Positions 41,759 through 50,247 of a stretch of DNA of 64,000 nt are shown piece after piece. Made by a program: the position numbers and the translations under genes. The stretch comes from an uncultured Clostridia bacterium (lineage in GTDB: Bacteria; Bacillota; Clostridia; Saccharofermentanales; DTU023): positions 77,705-141,704 of the forward strand of contig CAMJYM010000002.1 in the NCBI GenBank assembly GCA_946220865.1. The letters run 5' to 3'. Below the pieces are notes generated by a model. It saw only the letters and a list, made by a program, of their open reading frames with translations. It made no database searches and was not told the DNA's origin. Numbering within the stretch: position 1 is the first letter of the stretch; each line of letters begins with the position of its first letter.

Positions 41759-42634
41759 TTATTCTTCTGAATCCAGGTCTTTGAGACATTTACCCTCTGC
41801 CGTTTTCCAGCAAGTATTTCCGCTTAGCGAGGCTCCACCTACAAAACCGGCCGCTGCTGATGGAGATGAAAAGAGAAGATCTTTGCTCAGGTTTCCATCC
41901 GCCTGTATTGCAGTCGCATATTTCTTGCGATTTTTGTAAACACTGGCTGGAGCACTTTTGGTGTACAATATCGAAACCTTGCTCCCGGCCATCACGACAA
42001 AACCCTCTGAGGTGCGCTTGCCGCTTGCTGAAGCTTTACCGCTTTTGAAATAGAGCAGTGGCTCATGATCCTCTTCAGGCGAGGCTTCTTCGTTTTTCTT
42101 TATCGAAATCAACGGTTCAAAAACTTTATATCCGAGCGCGCCGATAATGAGCCGGGCATAAGAGATAAACTCCTCCATTTCGCTCTCTTTTTCCTCAGTG
42201 ATGTTGCCATGAGCCGGGTCATTCCCGTTCATCACCTGATAGCGCCCAGCTTCGAGCGCCATATTACGGAAGCGATTTTCAAGATAACTTATCTCGGTCT
42301 GACCAAAAGAATTATCCCGCGTTGTGAGCGCCACAGCTTCATTCCACCAGTCCTTCTCACTGTTTCGCTTGTGTTCCTCCCAGCGATTAAGAATCCCCAG
42401 ACCATTTTTACGGACAGCCGCCTGACCGATGTAGACGACCGGCTCATCGCTTTTGGCATCCGCACCAAAGAGCAAATAGACACCCGTCTGCTTCAGAGCG
42501 TCAATGCTGCGGGCTTTTTCCAGCAGCGTGCGGGGAATTTTGTACGCCACACCCGTCCAATTGGCCAGAGAGCATTTGATGCGACCATTCGCATCTCCAT
42601 CCATTAAAAAGAGATTGATTGATTTTCCGGGCAT
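41759..42634 (-). CDS. GIY-YIG nuclease-fold protein with DUF4357-like C-terminus
   Basis: 291 residues from ATG 42634 (GAGG at 9 nt; the frame is open to 42724). After an N-terminal segment resembling restriction/repair partners (IKCSLANWTGVAYKIPR), the GIY-YIG core runs about residues 55-140: TGVYLLFG...VVYIGQA (the GIY and YIG elements), LGILNRWEEHKRN (conserved Arg/His), and FGQTEISYLENRF (catalytic Glu). The C-terminal part (about 205-291) contains SGKRTSEGFVVMAGSKVS and NLSKDLLFSSPSAAAGFVGGASLSGNTCWKT, a DUF4357-type module. Probably a nuclease of DNA-repair or defence character. Monocistronic. Confidence 0.85.
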   Translation of the reverse strand: MPGKSINLFLMDGDANGRIKCSLANWTGVAYKIPRTLLEKARSIDALKQTGVYLLFGADAKSDEPVVYIGQAAVRKNGLGILNRWEEHKRNSEKDWWNEAVALTTRDNSFGQTEISYLENRFRNMALEAGRYQVMNGNDPAHGNITEEKESEMEEFISYARLIIGALGYKVFEPLISIKKNEEASPEEDHEPLLYFKSGKASASGKRTSEGFVVMAGSKVSILYTKSAPASVYKNRKKYATAIQADGNLSKDLLFSSPSAAAGFVGGASLSGNTCWKTAEGKCLKDLDSEE

Positions 42635-42782
42635 AAGTTTCGCCTCACAACTATTTTTTTCTGAACATATAGACTTATCACTAACATCGTGAAACATGCA
42701 ATGCGTATTTTGAGGGAAGCACATAGCGTATCGATGTGAATCTGTAAGAATAGCGCGATCAGGATGGTGCAGATCTGTAAGG

Positions 42783-42816
42783 AAAAAGCGCGAACCGTTT
42801 GGGGTTCGCGCTTTTG
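42783..42816. terminator. Rho-independent terminator at the end of the liv operon
   Basis: AAAAGCGCGAACC (42784-42796) pairs perfectly with GGTTCGCGCTTTT (42803-42815). The T-tract on either strand makes it bidirectional. It lies about 120 bp past the end of livF on the minus strand. Confidence 0.9.
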
Positions 42817-42933
42817 TTGATGCTTGGCAGGTCTCTGTTTCAGCTACGAAGCGTGGCCACTCAGCACGGGTTTACCTGTCTCTTCGCCACATGGCAGCAG
42901 CTTCAGCTTGCCGGACATTTAGGCCTTTGCAGC

Positions 42934-43689
42934 TTATTCCGCTTTGGCAGTTTCTTCGGCGTTGGCAGCGGTTTCGGCGTTTTTCTTTTCGCCGAGGTAG
43001 GCGGCCTGAACGCGTGGATCGGCGAGCAGGGTTTTGCCGGGGCCTTCGAGAATGGGCTTGCCGGTCTCAAGGACGTAGGCGTAGTCGGCGATTTCGAGGG
43101 CTTTCTTGGCGTTTTGCTCGATCAGGAGAATGGTGTTGCCTTCCTCGTGGATCTGTTTGATGATGTCGAAGATTTCCTGAATCAAAATCGGAGCGAGGCC
43201 CAGGGAGGGCTCGTCGAGCATGAGGATTTTCGGCTGAATCATCAGAGCGCGGGCCACGGCCAGCATCTGTTGTTCACCGCCGGAGAGCGTACCGGCTTTT
43301 TGCCAGGAACGTTCGCCCAGAATCGGGAATAGCTCAAAGGCATGGTTGATGCGTTTGTTGATAGCGTCTTTGTCATCGACCGTATAAGCGCCTAGAACGA
43401 GGTTTTCGCGCACACTGAGGTTGGCAAAGACGTGACGGCCTTCGGGCGAGAGGGCAATCCCCTGTTTGACAATATCCCGGGTGGGCATATTGGTGAGATC
43501 AACGTCGTCGCAGACAACACTGCCTCCGCTCTTGGCAACCTGGTTCATGATGGAGCGCAGGGTCGAGGATTTTCCGGCCCCGTTAGCCCCGATCAGGGTG
43601 ACGATCTGGTTGTCACGGATGTCCATGGTGAGTCCCTGAACGGCCTTAATGCCGCCATAATTGACATGGAGATTTTCTACTTTAAGCAT
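42934..43689 (-). CDS. livF: Branched-chain amino-acid ABC transporter ATPase LivF
   Basis: 251 residues from ATG 43689, overlapping livG's 3' end by 8 bp; the longer frame upstream is antisense noise. Walker A GANGAGKSS, Q-loop IALSPEGRHVFANLSV, signature LSGGEQQMLAVARAL, Walker B ILMLDEPSLGLAP, H-loop LIEQNA. The LivF hallmark MLKVENLHVNYGGIKAVQG begins it. An Ala/Glu/Lys-rich C-terminal tail (NAETAANAEETAKAE) is extra to the family. Last gene of livKHMGF; the terminator at 42783 lies beyond it. Confidence 0.94.
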   Translation of the reverse strand: MLKVENLHVNYGGIKAVQGLTMDIRDNQIVTLIGANGAGKSSTLRSIMNQVAKSGGSVVCDDVDLTNMPTRDIVKQGIALSPEGRHVFANLSVRENLVLGAYTVDDKDAINKRINHAFELFPILGERSWQKAGTLSGGEQQMLAVARALMIQPKILMLDEPSLGLAPILIQEIFDIIKQIHEEGNTILLIEQNAKKALEIADYAYVLETGKPILEGPGKTLLADPRVQAAYLGEKKNAETAANAEETAKAE

Positions 43690-44455
43690 TGTCCACCCCC
43701 AGATAAGCCTCAATAACAGCTTTGTTCGATTGAATATCCGCAGGTACGCCGTTGGCGATGAGGTTGCCGTGGTCAAGCACATAGATGCGTTCACAAATGC
43801 CCATAACCACGTCCATGTGGTGTTCGATGAGGAAGATCGTGAGCTTATAGCGGTCACGGATCTGACGAATAAAGTCCATGAGCTCCTGGGTTTCTTGCGG
43901 GTTCATGCCGGCGGCCGGCTCGTCGAGCAGAAGGAGCTTGGGTTCCGTGGCCAGGGCGCGGGCAATCTCCAGACGTCTTTGCTTGCCGTAAGGCAGCGAC
44001 GTGGACTGATCGTTGGCCTGCTCACTGAGGCCCACCTCTTCGAGAAGCTTGGCAGCTTTTTCATCAATGATCTGCCGTTCGTGATTGTAACGCGGGCTTC
44101 GCACCACGTTTTCGAGCCAACCTGATTTCATGCGCAGGTTACCGGCAATTTTTACGTTGTCCAGCACACTCATGCTCTTAAAGAGGCGAATGTTCTGGAA
44201 GGTACGGCAGATTCCGAGATCAGCGATGTGTTCAGGCTTCATGCCAGTGATATCAATATCCTTGCCCTCAGGAGTATAGGTGATTTTCCCTTCGGTCGGG
44301 GTATATACACCCGTCACCATGTTGAAGGCTGTGGTCTTACCGGCTCCGTTAGGCCCGATCAGGCCGACGATTTCGTTATCTTCGATGTGCATGGAAAAGT
44401 TGTTAACCGCCACGACACCGCCGAAACGCATGGTAATATTTTCCAGTTTAAGCAT
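43682..44455 (-). CDS. livG: Branched-chain amino-acid ABC transporter ATPase LivG
   Basis: 257 residues. LivG marker start LKLENITMRFGGVVAVNNFSMHI, Walker A GPNGAGKTTAFN, GICRTFQNIRLFKSMSVLDNV, signature LPYGKQRRLEIARAL, Walker B LLLLDEPAAGMNPQE, IEHHMDVVMGICERI. It pairs with LivF to power the LivHM channel. Overlaps livM's stop by 8 bp, so the operon is tightly packed. All motifs intact. Confidence 0.95.
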   Translation of the reverse strand: MLKLENITMRFGGVVAVNNFSMHIEDNEIVGLIGPNGAGKTTAFNMVTGVYTPTEGKITYTPEGKDIDITGMKPEHIADLGICRTFQNIRLFKSMSVLDNVKIAGNLRMKSGWLENVVRSPRYNHERQIIDEKAAKLLEEVGLSEQANDQSTSLPYGKQRRLEIARALATEPKLLLLDEPAAGMNPQETQELMDFIRQIRDRYKLTIFLIEHHMDVVMGICERIYVLDHGNLIANGVPADIQSNKAVIEAYLGVDNA

Positions 44456-45500
44456 GATCGGCCTCCAGTTTCTTTTTGGCGAGGGCTGATTTATTCTTGC
44501 GCTTTTTGTTGGTTGCGCGAATGATGACGTAAATCATCAGAAGCGCGGAGAGAACCACCATGCGCAGGCCCGGCAGGCCGTCCGTGTGGATAAAGAGGAA
44601 GTTCATCGGCTCGTCGAGGAAGCGCATGATCTCCATGGCTGAGGTGACGAGAATAGCCGAAACAACGGTACCCCAGATTTGGCCCATGCCTCCCAGAACG
44701 ACGATCAAAAGAATATTAAAGGTCAGCTGGAAGGTAAACTGCATGGGGTTGACTGTACCAATCAGCGTGGCCATGAGACCGCCGCCGACGCCAGCCCAGA
44801 AACTACCGATGGTAAAGCTGACAACTTTGTGACGGAAGGCGTTAATGCCGACCGCACTGGCTGCAATTTCATCCTCGCGGATGGCTTCGAGAGCTGCGCC
44901 GCGGCGGGACGTCGTCAGGAGAACCATGAAGATAATCATCAGGAGCGCCATGCCGCCATACAGCCAGAAGCTGTCGATACGGGGAATGCCTTTGAGTCCC
45001 AGAGCGCCGTTGGTGATCCTGAACTGCGTGCGAATGAGCACCAGAATGATTTCTGCAAAGCCCATCGAAGCGATGGCCAGGTAGTCGTCATTCAGCCGCA
45101 GGACGGGCAGTGAGATGAGGAAGCCGAGCAAAGCCGAAACCAGTCCGGCCAAAAGGAGCGCTGGCAGATAATGCATCTGGATGTTCTTCAGCCAGTCATA
45201 GCAAGGCACGATCATGAAGATCGCCTCTTTGCTCTCAGAAGACATGGTCAGTACAGCCACGACATATGCGCCAATCGCCATGAAGCCGTAATGGCCCAGC
45301 GAAAAGAGGCCGGTGTAGCCGTTGATGAGGTTCAGCGAAAGCCCCAGAGTCACATAAATAAACGAAAGATTCAGAATCTTTCTGTAATAGTCATCAAAGG
45401 GGATAAAATTCACGACTATCAGGAGAAGGGCAAAAAGCGCAATGCCGATGAGATGCTTCCCGACTTGCTGCTTATTGGTTTTCAGCAGTTTAAAGCTCAT
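44448..45500 (-). CDS. livM: Branched-chain amino-acid ABC transporter permease LivM
   Basis: 350-residue permease with about nine helices. Features: LSFIYVTLGLSLNLINGYTGLFSLGHYGFMAIGAYV near the N-terminus, LRLNDDYLAIASMGFAEIILVLIRTQFRITNGALGLKGIP, the cytoplasmic docking segment RRGAALEAIREDEIAASAVGIN, and VVLGGMGQIWGTVVSAILV. A basic C-terminal tail (NKKRKNKSALAKKK) follows the last helix. It starts 1 bp after the livH stop and heterodimerises with LivH. Confidence 0.94.
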   Translation of the reverse strand: MSFKLLKTNKQQVGKHLIGIALFALLLIVVNFIPFDDYYRKILNLSFIYVTLGLSLNLINGYTGLFSLGHYGFMAIGAYVVAVLTMSSESKEAIFMIVPCYDWLKNIQMHYLPALLLAGLVSALLGFLISLPVLRLNDDYLAIASMGFAEIILVLIRTQFRITNGALGLKGIPRIDSFWLYGGMALLMIIFMVLLTTSRRGAALEAIREDEIAASAVGINAFRHKVVSFTIGSFWAGVGGGLMATLIGTVNPMQFTFQLTFNILLIVVLGGMGQIWGTVVSAILVTSAMEIMRFLDEPMNFLFIHTDGLPGLRMVVLSALLMIYVIIRATNKKRKNKSALAKKKLEADHA

Positions 45501-45501
45501 A

Positions 45502-46389
45502 TCACACCTTCTCTTTCACGTTCGAGCCAAAGAGGCCGGTCGGTTTGATGATCAGAATGAGGATCAGGATAACAAAGGCAAAGCCATCGCGATAGTCGTT
45601 AAGCGAGGGCAGCAGTCCGACAATGAGAATTTCGCTCATGCCGAGAATCAGGCCGCCGATGACCGCGCCGGTGAGGTTGCCGATACCGCCGATAACGGCA
45701 GCGATAAAGCATTTGATACCCGGCATCATACCCATGAGCGGCATCAGCTGGGGATAGCGGCAGCTGTAGAGAATGCCGCCGATGGCTGCCAGAGTTGAGC
45801 CGATAAAGAAGGTCATGGAAATAATACGGTTGATGTTAATTCCCATGAGCGAGGCGGCCTCGTAATCAGTGGAAAGCGCGCGCATGGCCATACCGGTCTT
45901 GGTTTTCAAAATAATAAAACTCAGAATGGCCAGCAAAATGGCTGTGACCACCGGGATGACAATCTGAATGACGTTGAAGCTGATCGCTCCGACTTTGACG
46001 CTGTGATCGAGCAGCGCGGGAACGCTGAAGGGACGAGGACGGCCGCCAAAGAGCAGGATGGCCAGGTTTTCCATAAGGAAGGAAGCGCCAATGGCCGAAA
46101 TCAGGACAGTAATGCGGGGTTCGTTGCGCAGTGGAGCATAAGCGAAACGCTCAAGCAGGATACCAAAGAAGCCCGTCAAAAGCGCTGCGACGATAAAAAC
46201 CAACCACCAGGGCAGTGGGGTCCAGAGCATTCCGTAATAAACCAGATAAGCACCCAGCATAAAAATGTCGCCGTGTGCGAAGTTGATCAAACGGAGGATG
46301 CCGTAAACCATGGTGTAACCAATGGCAATCAGGGCATAAAGGCTGCCAAGGCTGAGTCCATTGATCAAGTGTTGGATAAAAAATGACAT
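45502..46389 (-). CDS. livH: Branched-chain amino-acid ABC transporter permease LivH
   Basis: 295-residue permease, full length. LivH marker LINGLSLGSLYALIAIGYTMVYGILRLINFAHGDIFMLGAYLVYY at the N-terminus, RNEPRITVLISAIGASFLMEN, docking region MRALSTDYEAASLMGININRII, and IGGIGNLTGAVIGGLILG. Follows livK after a 90-bp gap that carries a 22-bp perfect palindrome, so it is probably transcribed at lower level than livK. Confidence 0.95.
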   Translation of the reverse strand: MSFFIQHLINGLSLGSLYALIAIGYTMVYGILRLINFAHGDIFMLGAYLVYYGMLWTPLPWWLVFIVAALLTGFFGILLERFAYAPLRNEPRITVLISAIGASFLMENLAILLFGGRPRPFSVPALLDHSVKVGAISFNVIQIVIPVVTAILLAILSFIILKTKTGMAMRALSTDYEAASLMGININRIISMTFFIGSTLAAIGGILYSCRYPQLMPLMGMMPGIKCFIAAVIGGIGNLTGAVIGGLILGMSEILIVGLLPSLNDYRDGFAFVILILILIIKPTGLFGSNVKEKV

Positions 46390-46419
46390 GGAACGTATCT
46401 CCTCTTGCGTTTTGTGAAA

Positions 46420-46441
46420 GGGCCGGGCGATCGCCCGGCCC
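46420..46441 (-). terminator. Intercistronic GC palindrome between livK and livH
   Basis: A 22-bp perfect palindrome (GGGCCGGGCGATCGCCCGGCCC). On the minus strand it is preceded by TTTTA and followed by TTTCACAAAA, so partial termination or mRNA protection after livK is likely while some transcription continues into livH. Confidence 0.7.
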
Positions 46442-46479
46442 TAAAAGATCACAAAGCATTCGCGAGTGGTCTCTCGGCT

Positions 46480-47799
46480 TTATTTCTTAGGTTCAACGGT
46501 GGTCAGATAGACAAAGGCATCGTCCTTAACCTGGTTGATGCAGGCGGATTTAACCGCGTCGCCGTTCTCATCGAGGCTGATCGTGCCGGTCGCACCGATG
46601 AAGCCTTCAGTCTTCGCGAGAGCATCACGGATAGCCTGAGGTTCAACAGAATTGGCACGCTTGATGGCATCGATGATGACCATGTAAGCATCATAGCCGA
46701 GGGCTGCAAAAGCGTTAGCCTTTTTGCCGAATTTGTTTTCATATTTTTCGAGGAAAGCTTTGGAAACATCGTTCACAGGTTTTTCAGCTGTAAAGTGAGA
46801 GGAGAAGTAAACTTCCTTGTTGATGTTTTCACCGCCGATGCTGATGAAGTCAGGAGATTCCCAGGTGTCGCCGCCGAGCATCGGAGCTTCAATGCCAAGG
46901 TCTCTGGCCTGTTTAATCATCAGAGCGCATTCGCCGTAGTTACCGGGGCAGAAGATAACGTCAGGATTTTTCTGCTTGACGTTGTTGAGCTGAGAGGTGA
47001 AATCCTGGTCGCCCGTCTTATAAGACGCTTCAGCAACGATAGAATCTTCGCCGTTCACCGCTTTGAAGGCATCCGTAAAGAACTTAATCAGGCCGACAGA
47101 GTAGTCCTGAGCGATATCCTTAATGGTTGCAGCCGTTTTGGCTTTGAGGTTGTCAATTGCGAAGTTCGCCATAACCGTTCCCTGGAAGGGGTCGATAAAG
47201 CAAACGCGGAAGTAATACTCGTTGCCGAGGGTCACGGCCGGGTTGGTCGGGGAGCAGCCCACAGCCGGGATTTTGCCGTCTTTGAAGGCGGTGCCGCCGG
47301 CGATGGAGAGCGAGGAACCGTAGGAACCGATAACCGCGTTGACCTTGTCTTTGTCGACGAGGCGCTGTGCGGCGTTGGAAGCTTCCACCTGTTCGGATTT
47401 ATTGTCAACCTTCACGAGCTCGATTTTTTTGCCGAGGACTTCAGGGACTTCTTCTAAAGCAAGTTCAATACCTTCGAAGGTCAGTTCGCCACCGGAGGCG
47501 CTGGCGCCGGTGAAAGGCTCAAAGACGCCGAGTTTAACTACGTCGCCACCCTCTGCAGGAGCAGCTTCTGCTTTAGTTTCTTCGTCTTTCTTCTCTTCTT
47601 TAGATTCTTCAGCTGGAGCTTCTTCTTTTTTCTCTTCGGAAGCAGCTTCAGTCTTTGCAGGCTCTTCTTTTTTCTCTTCTTTTTTCTCTTCTTTAGTGGC
47701 CTCTTTAGCCGGAGCTTCTTCTTTCTTCTCCTGGGGAGCGCAGGCCACAACACCGATAATCATGATGAGGGCAAGAAGGAGTGTCAGTACTTTTTTCAT
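46480..47799 (-). CDS. livK: Branched-chain amino-acid binding lipoprotein (LivK/LivJ-like)
   Basis: 439 residues from ATG 47799 (GGAGGATTTTTT upstream). Signal peptide with lipobox GVVAC (Cys20), then an unusually long Lys/Glu/Ala-rich spacer of about 60 residues with repeated KKEE and PAE blocks, then the Leu/Ile/Val-binding fold (VVKLGVFEPFTGASASGGELTFEGIELALEE, NAVIGSYGSSLSIAGGTAFKDGKIPAVGCSPTNPAVT, FYFRVCF-like YYFRVCFIDPFQGTVMANFAIDNL, CPGNYGECALMIKQARDLGIEAPMLGGDTWESPDF). The specificity is presumed branched-chain amino acids from operon context. First gene of the liv operon. Confidence 0.93.
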   Translation of the reverse strand: MKKVLTLLLALIMIIGVVACAPQEKKEEAPAKEATKEEKKEEKKEEPAKTEAASEEKKEEAPAEESKEEKKDEETKAEAAPAEGGDVVKLGVFEPFTGASASGGELTFEGIELALEEVPEVLGKKIELVKVDNKSEQVEASNAAQRLVDKDKVNAVIGSYGSSLSIAGGTAFKDGKIPAVGCSPTNPAVTLGNEYYFRVCFIDPFQGTVMANFAIDNLKAKTAATIKDIAQDYSVGLIKFFTDAFKAVNGEDSIVAEASYKTGDQDFTSQLNNVKQKNPDVIFCPGNYGECALMIKQARDLGIEAPMLGGDTWESPDFISIGGENINKEVYFSSHFTAEKPVNDVSKAFLEKYENKFGKKANAFAALGYDAYMVIIDAIKRANSVEPQAIRDALAKTEGFIGATGTISLDENGDAVKSACINQVKDDAFVYLTTVEPKK

Positions 47800-47962
47800 A
47801 AAAAATCCTCCAGATTTTATCCACGTGTGCATGAGTTCATCAGTCACATATGGATGAGTTCCCGGCCCCCGGGAAAAGGCTGTTTTCCTCAAAGGACCTT
47901 ATGTCCTGTGCCGGATGCTCCATGATGGTACTCATGTTCCTTAGCACAGTTCAGCTGGTAGT

Positions 47963-47991
47963 AGTTTAGCTTTTTAACCAAAAAAGTACAA
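47963..47991 (-). promoter_or_regulatory. Candidate promoter of the liv operon
   Basis: Minus strand: TTGTAC (47991-47986), 17-bp spacer, TAAACT (47968-47963). It lies about 165 bp upstream of livK, so the leader is long. The gap 47800-48186 otherwise contains only the tandem repeats and hairpin listed separately. Confidence 0.45.
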
Positions 47992-48064
47992 TAGTCTTAT
48001 GTCTTTTTTTACCCTATGACAGTGAAAACATTGGGGGCGCAAGGAAAAAATGATGACCAAATCG

Positions 48065-48085
48065 CTTTTCCCGGATAGGGAAAAG
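48065..48085 (-). terminator. Stem-loop beyond the V-ATPase operon
   Basis: CTTTTCCC (48065-48072) pairs with GGGAAAAG (48078-48085) around GGATA. On the minus strand it lies past the end of the ATPase subunit D gene and past the 13-bp repeats, with T-rich DNA only 18 bp further on, so it is a weak candidate terminator for the ATPase operon. Confidence 0.35.
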
Positions 48086-48159
48086 TTCAGATCTAAAGTT
48101 CAGATCTAAAGTTCAGATCTAAAGTTCAGATCTAAAATTCAGATCTACAATTCAGATCT
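48082..48159. repeat. Six tandem 13-bp repeats containing AGATCT
   Basis: AAAGTTCAGATCT is repeated four times exactly (48082-48133), then AAAATTCAGATCT and ACAATTCAGATCT (48134-48159). No spacers. It lies between the convergent-facing end of the ATPase operon and the upstream region of livK. Confidence 0.92.
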
Positions 48160-48186
48160 GGCGAATGTTGAGAATTTAACGAAAGC

Positions 48187-48810
48187 TCAAAACCGGCGGG
48201 ACGCCAGTTTTTCCTTACCTCGTTTCAGGCGGAAAAGATCTTCGCGATCCTTCTCTTCAAGAGCCTGGCTGAGGCGCTTGACCTCCGCCTCGTAACGGGG
48301 AATTTGAATTTTATTGATGGAGTCGGCGCGCTTTCCGCTCTTGCGAATTTCTGCGGAAAGGCGCTGCAGGGAGGAAATGGCCTCCAGCACGCGGATAAAG
48401 GTCTGCTTGAATTTAAGTGCTGCCTGAAAGGCTCGATCCATGCTTTCCGTCGACCGATAGAGGCTGTAAGAAGGGTTCATCTGACCCTCGTGGCTGAGGA
48501 TGCGAGGGAGTTCCACACCCATCACCGATTCGCGCAGCACCGTGATGCCCTCATCGGCGCTGACACTGCGGGAGATATTTTCGACTTCTTCTGCCCCTTC
48601 GGAAACTTTGGCCATGGCAATGGCGTGGTAAAACTCGCTCTCTTCCCTGTCCGCCTGCTCAGCCAGTTCGAGGGCTTCTGCTTTCAGGCGCATAAACTCG
48701 CGCATCAGCACGCTGCGCTTACGGTCGAGTATACGGTAGCCTCCGCGCGAAAAAGCCAGCAGGCGCCTGGCTTCATCTAAATTGGATTTTGTCGCGGTGA
48801 GCTGATTCAT
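48187..48810 (-). CDS. V-type ATPase subunit D (central stalk)
   Basis: 207 residues, the usual size. Central-stalk subunit D of the V/A-type ATPase, a long antiparallel coiled coil turning inside the A3B3 ring. Family start MNQLTATKSNLDEARRLLAFSRGGYRILDRKRSVLMREFM, and the C-terminal helix RRVNALEKI-like IRKSGKRADSINKIQIPRYEAEVKRLSQALEEKDREDLFRLKRGKEKL. Last gene of the operon; it overlaps the B-subunit stop by 4 bp. Confidence 0.93.
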   Translation of the reverse strand: MNQLTATKSNLDEARRLLAFSRGGYRILDRKRSVLMREFMRLKAEALELAEQADREESEFYHAIAMAKVSEGAEEVENISRSVSADEGITVLRESVMGVELPRILSHEGQMNPSYSLYRSTESMDRAFQAALKFKQTFIRVLEAISSLQRLSAEIRKSGKRADSINKIQIPRYEAEVKRLSQALEEKDREDLFRLKRGKEKLASRRF

Positions 48811-50246
48811 GCGTCCTCCCCTGCCCGTTCTGTCCGGCGCTGCACTTGCGCCTGTTCTCCGGCATGTGCGGCCCGTCGTGCGGGGCGGAGAGATTTGTTG
48901 AGTCGGTCTTCTCCCAGGCGGTCAAGCTCTTCATCAGGCAAAATGGAAAGAATCTTCCAGCCCAGGTCAAGACTTTCCTCTATGCTGCGGTTTTCTTCAA
49001 TTCCCTGCCTGAGGAAATGCTGTTCAAAAGCTTCGCCGAAATCGAGGTAGGCACGGTCCCTGGCAGAAAGGTCATCCTTGCCCATAATCTGGGCGAGGTT
49101 GCGGATATCCGTCAGCTTAGCATAGGCGGAAAACAGCTGATTGCTCAGATCGCTGTGGTCTTCGCGGGTATAGCCCTCGCCGATACCATCCTTCATCAGA
49201 CGGGAAAGGCTGGGCAGAATATCAACAGGAGGATAAATGCCCGCGCCTGTAAGGCTCCGTGAAAGCACGATCTGCCCTTCGGTGATGTAACCGCTGAGGT
49301 CGGGAACCGGATGGGAAATGTCATCCCCCGGCATGGTGAGGATGGGCAGCATGGTCACACTGCCAGGTTTGTCCTTGAGGATCCCTGCGCGTTCATAGAG
49401 CGAAGCTAGATCGGAGTAAAGATAGCCGGGGTAGCCCTTGCGGCCGGGGACTTCGTCACGGGCCGAGGAAATTTCGCGCAGGCCTTCGCAATAGGAGGTC
49501 ATATCCATGAGCACGACGAGGACCTGCATGCCCAGATCAAAGGCGAGGTATTCGGCGCAGGTCAGGGCACAGCGCGGAGTGGAAATGCGTTCAGCCACAG
49601 GATCATTGGCTCCGTTCATAAAGCGCACCAAATGGCTGGAGGCGCCGCTGCGCCGGAAATAATTCTCAAAAAAGCGGGCATCGCTTTGCTTAATGCCGAT
49701 GGCTCCAAAGACGACCGCAAAGTTCTCTCCACCCTGAGCGCCGAGATCAGCCTGGCTGATAATCTGGGCCGCAAGCTCACGGTGGGGCAGGCCGGAGCCG
49801 GAGAAAACCGGCAGTTTCTGCCCGCGAATCAGGGTCATAAGGACATCGATCGAAGAGACGCCCGTGCGAATGTAATTGCGCGGGTAGACACGGGCCATGG
49901 GGTTCATGGGGCGGCCATTGATGTCGCGCTCCGTCTCGCCGGAAAAAGGCCCGCCCCCGTCGATGGCTTCGCCCGTACCATTAAAACTGCGGCCGAGAAT
50001 ATCCGGGCCCAGGCGCAGAGTAAAGGGTTCGCCGCTGTAGGCGACACGGGTGCGATCGAGTTCCAGGCCATCGCTGCCCTCGTAAATCTGGGCGACGGAA
50101 AAGTTTTCCTCCAGGCGAATCAGCTTAGCGCGGCGCTCGGTCTCGCCATCCATGATGCGCAGCATCTCCCCGGAGCGCACCCCAGGGACGGCTTTCAGAA
50201 AGACCAGCGGACCTTTGGCCCGGAGAATGCCTGTATAGGCTTTCAT
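48807..50246 (-). CDS. V-type ATPase subunit B (regulatory, non-catalytic)
   Basis: 479 residues from ATG 50246, which matches the family start (MKAYTGILRAKGPLVFLKAV); the frame is open to 50267. It lacks a P-loop, as B subunits do. Typical blocks: LGPDILGRSFNGTGEAIDGG, NPMARVYPRNYIRTGVSSIDVLMTLIRGQKLPVFSGSGLPH, EISSARDEVPGRKGYPGYLYSDLASLYERAG, SVTMLPILTMPGDDISHPVPDLSGYITEGQIVLSR. It forms the hexamer with subunit A. Starts just before the end of the A gene is passed (A stop at 50248). Confidence 0.95.
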   Translation of the reverse strand: MKAYTGILRAKGPLVFLKAVPGVRSGEMLRIMDGETERRAKLIRLEENFSVAQIYEGSDGLELDRTRVAYSGEPFTLRLGPDILGRSFNGTGEAIDGGGPFSGETERDINGRPMNPMARVYPRNYIRTGVSSIDVLMTLIRGQKLPVFSGSGLPHRELAAQIISQADLGAQGGENFAVVFGAIGIKQSDARFFENYFRRSGASSHLVRFMNGANDPVAERISTPRCALTCAEYLAFDLGMQVLVVLMDMTSYCEGLREISSARDEVPGRKGYPGYLYSDLASLYERAGILKDKPGSVTMLPILTMPGDDISHPVPDLSGYITEGQIVLSRSLTGAGIYPPVDILPSLSRLMKDGIGEGYTREDHSDLSNQLFSAYAKLTDIRNLAQIMGKDDLSARDRAYLDFGEAFEQHFLRQGIEENRSIEESLDLGWKILSILPDEELDRLGEDRLNKSLRPARRAAHAGEQAQVQRRTERAGEDA

Positions 50247-50247
50247 T

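Noticed and set aside
48082..48159. CRISPR-like look of the 13-bp repeats
   Set aside because: Units abut with no spacers and no cas genes are present; the same applies to the repeats at 28997-29083.
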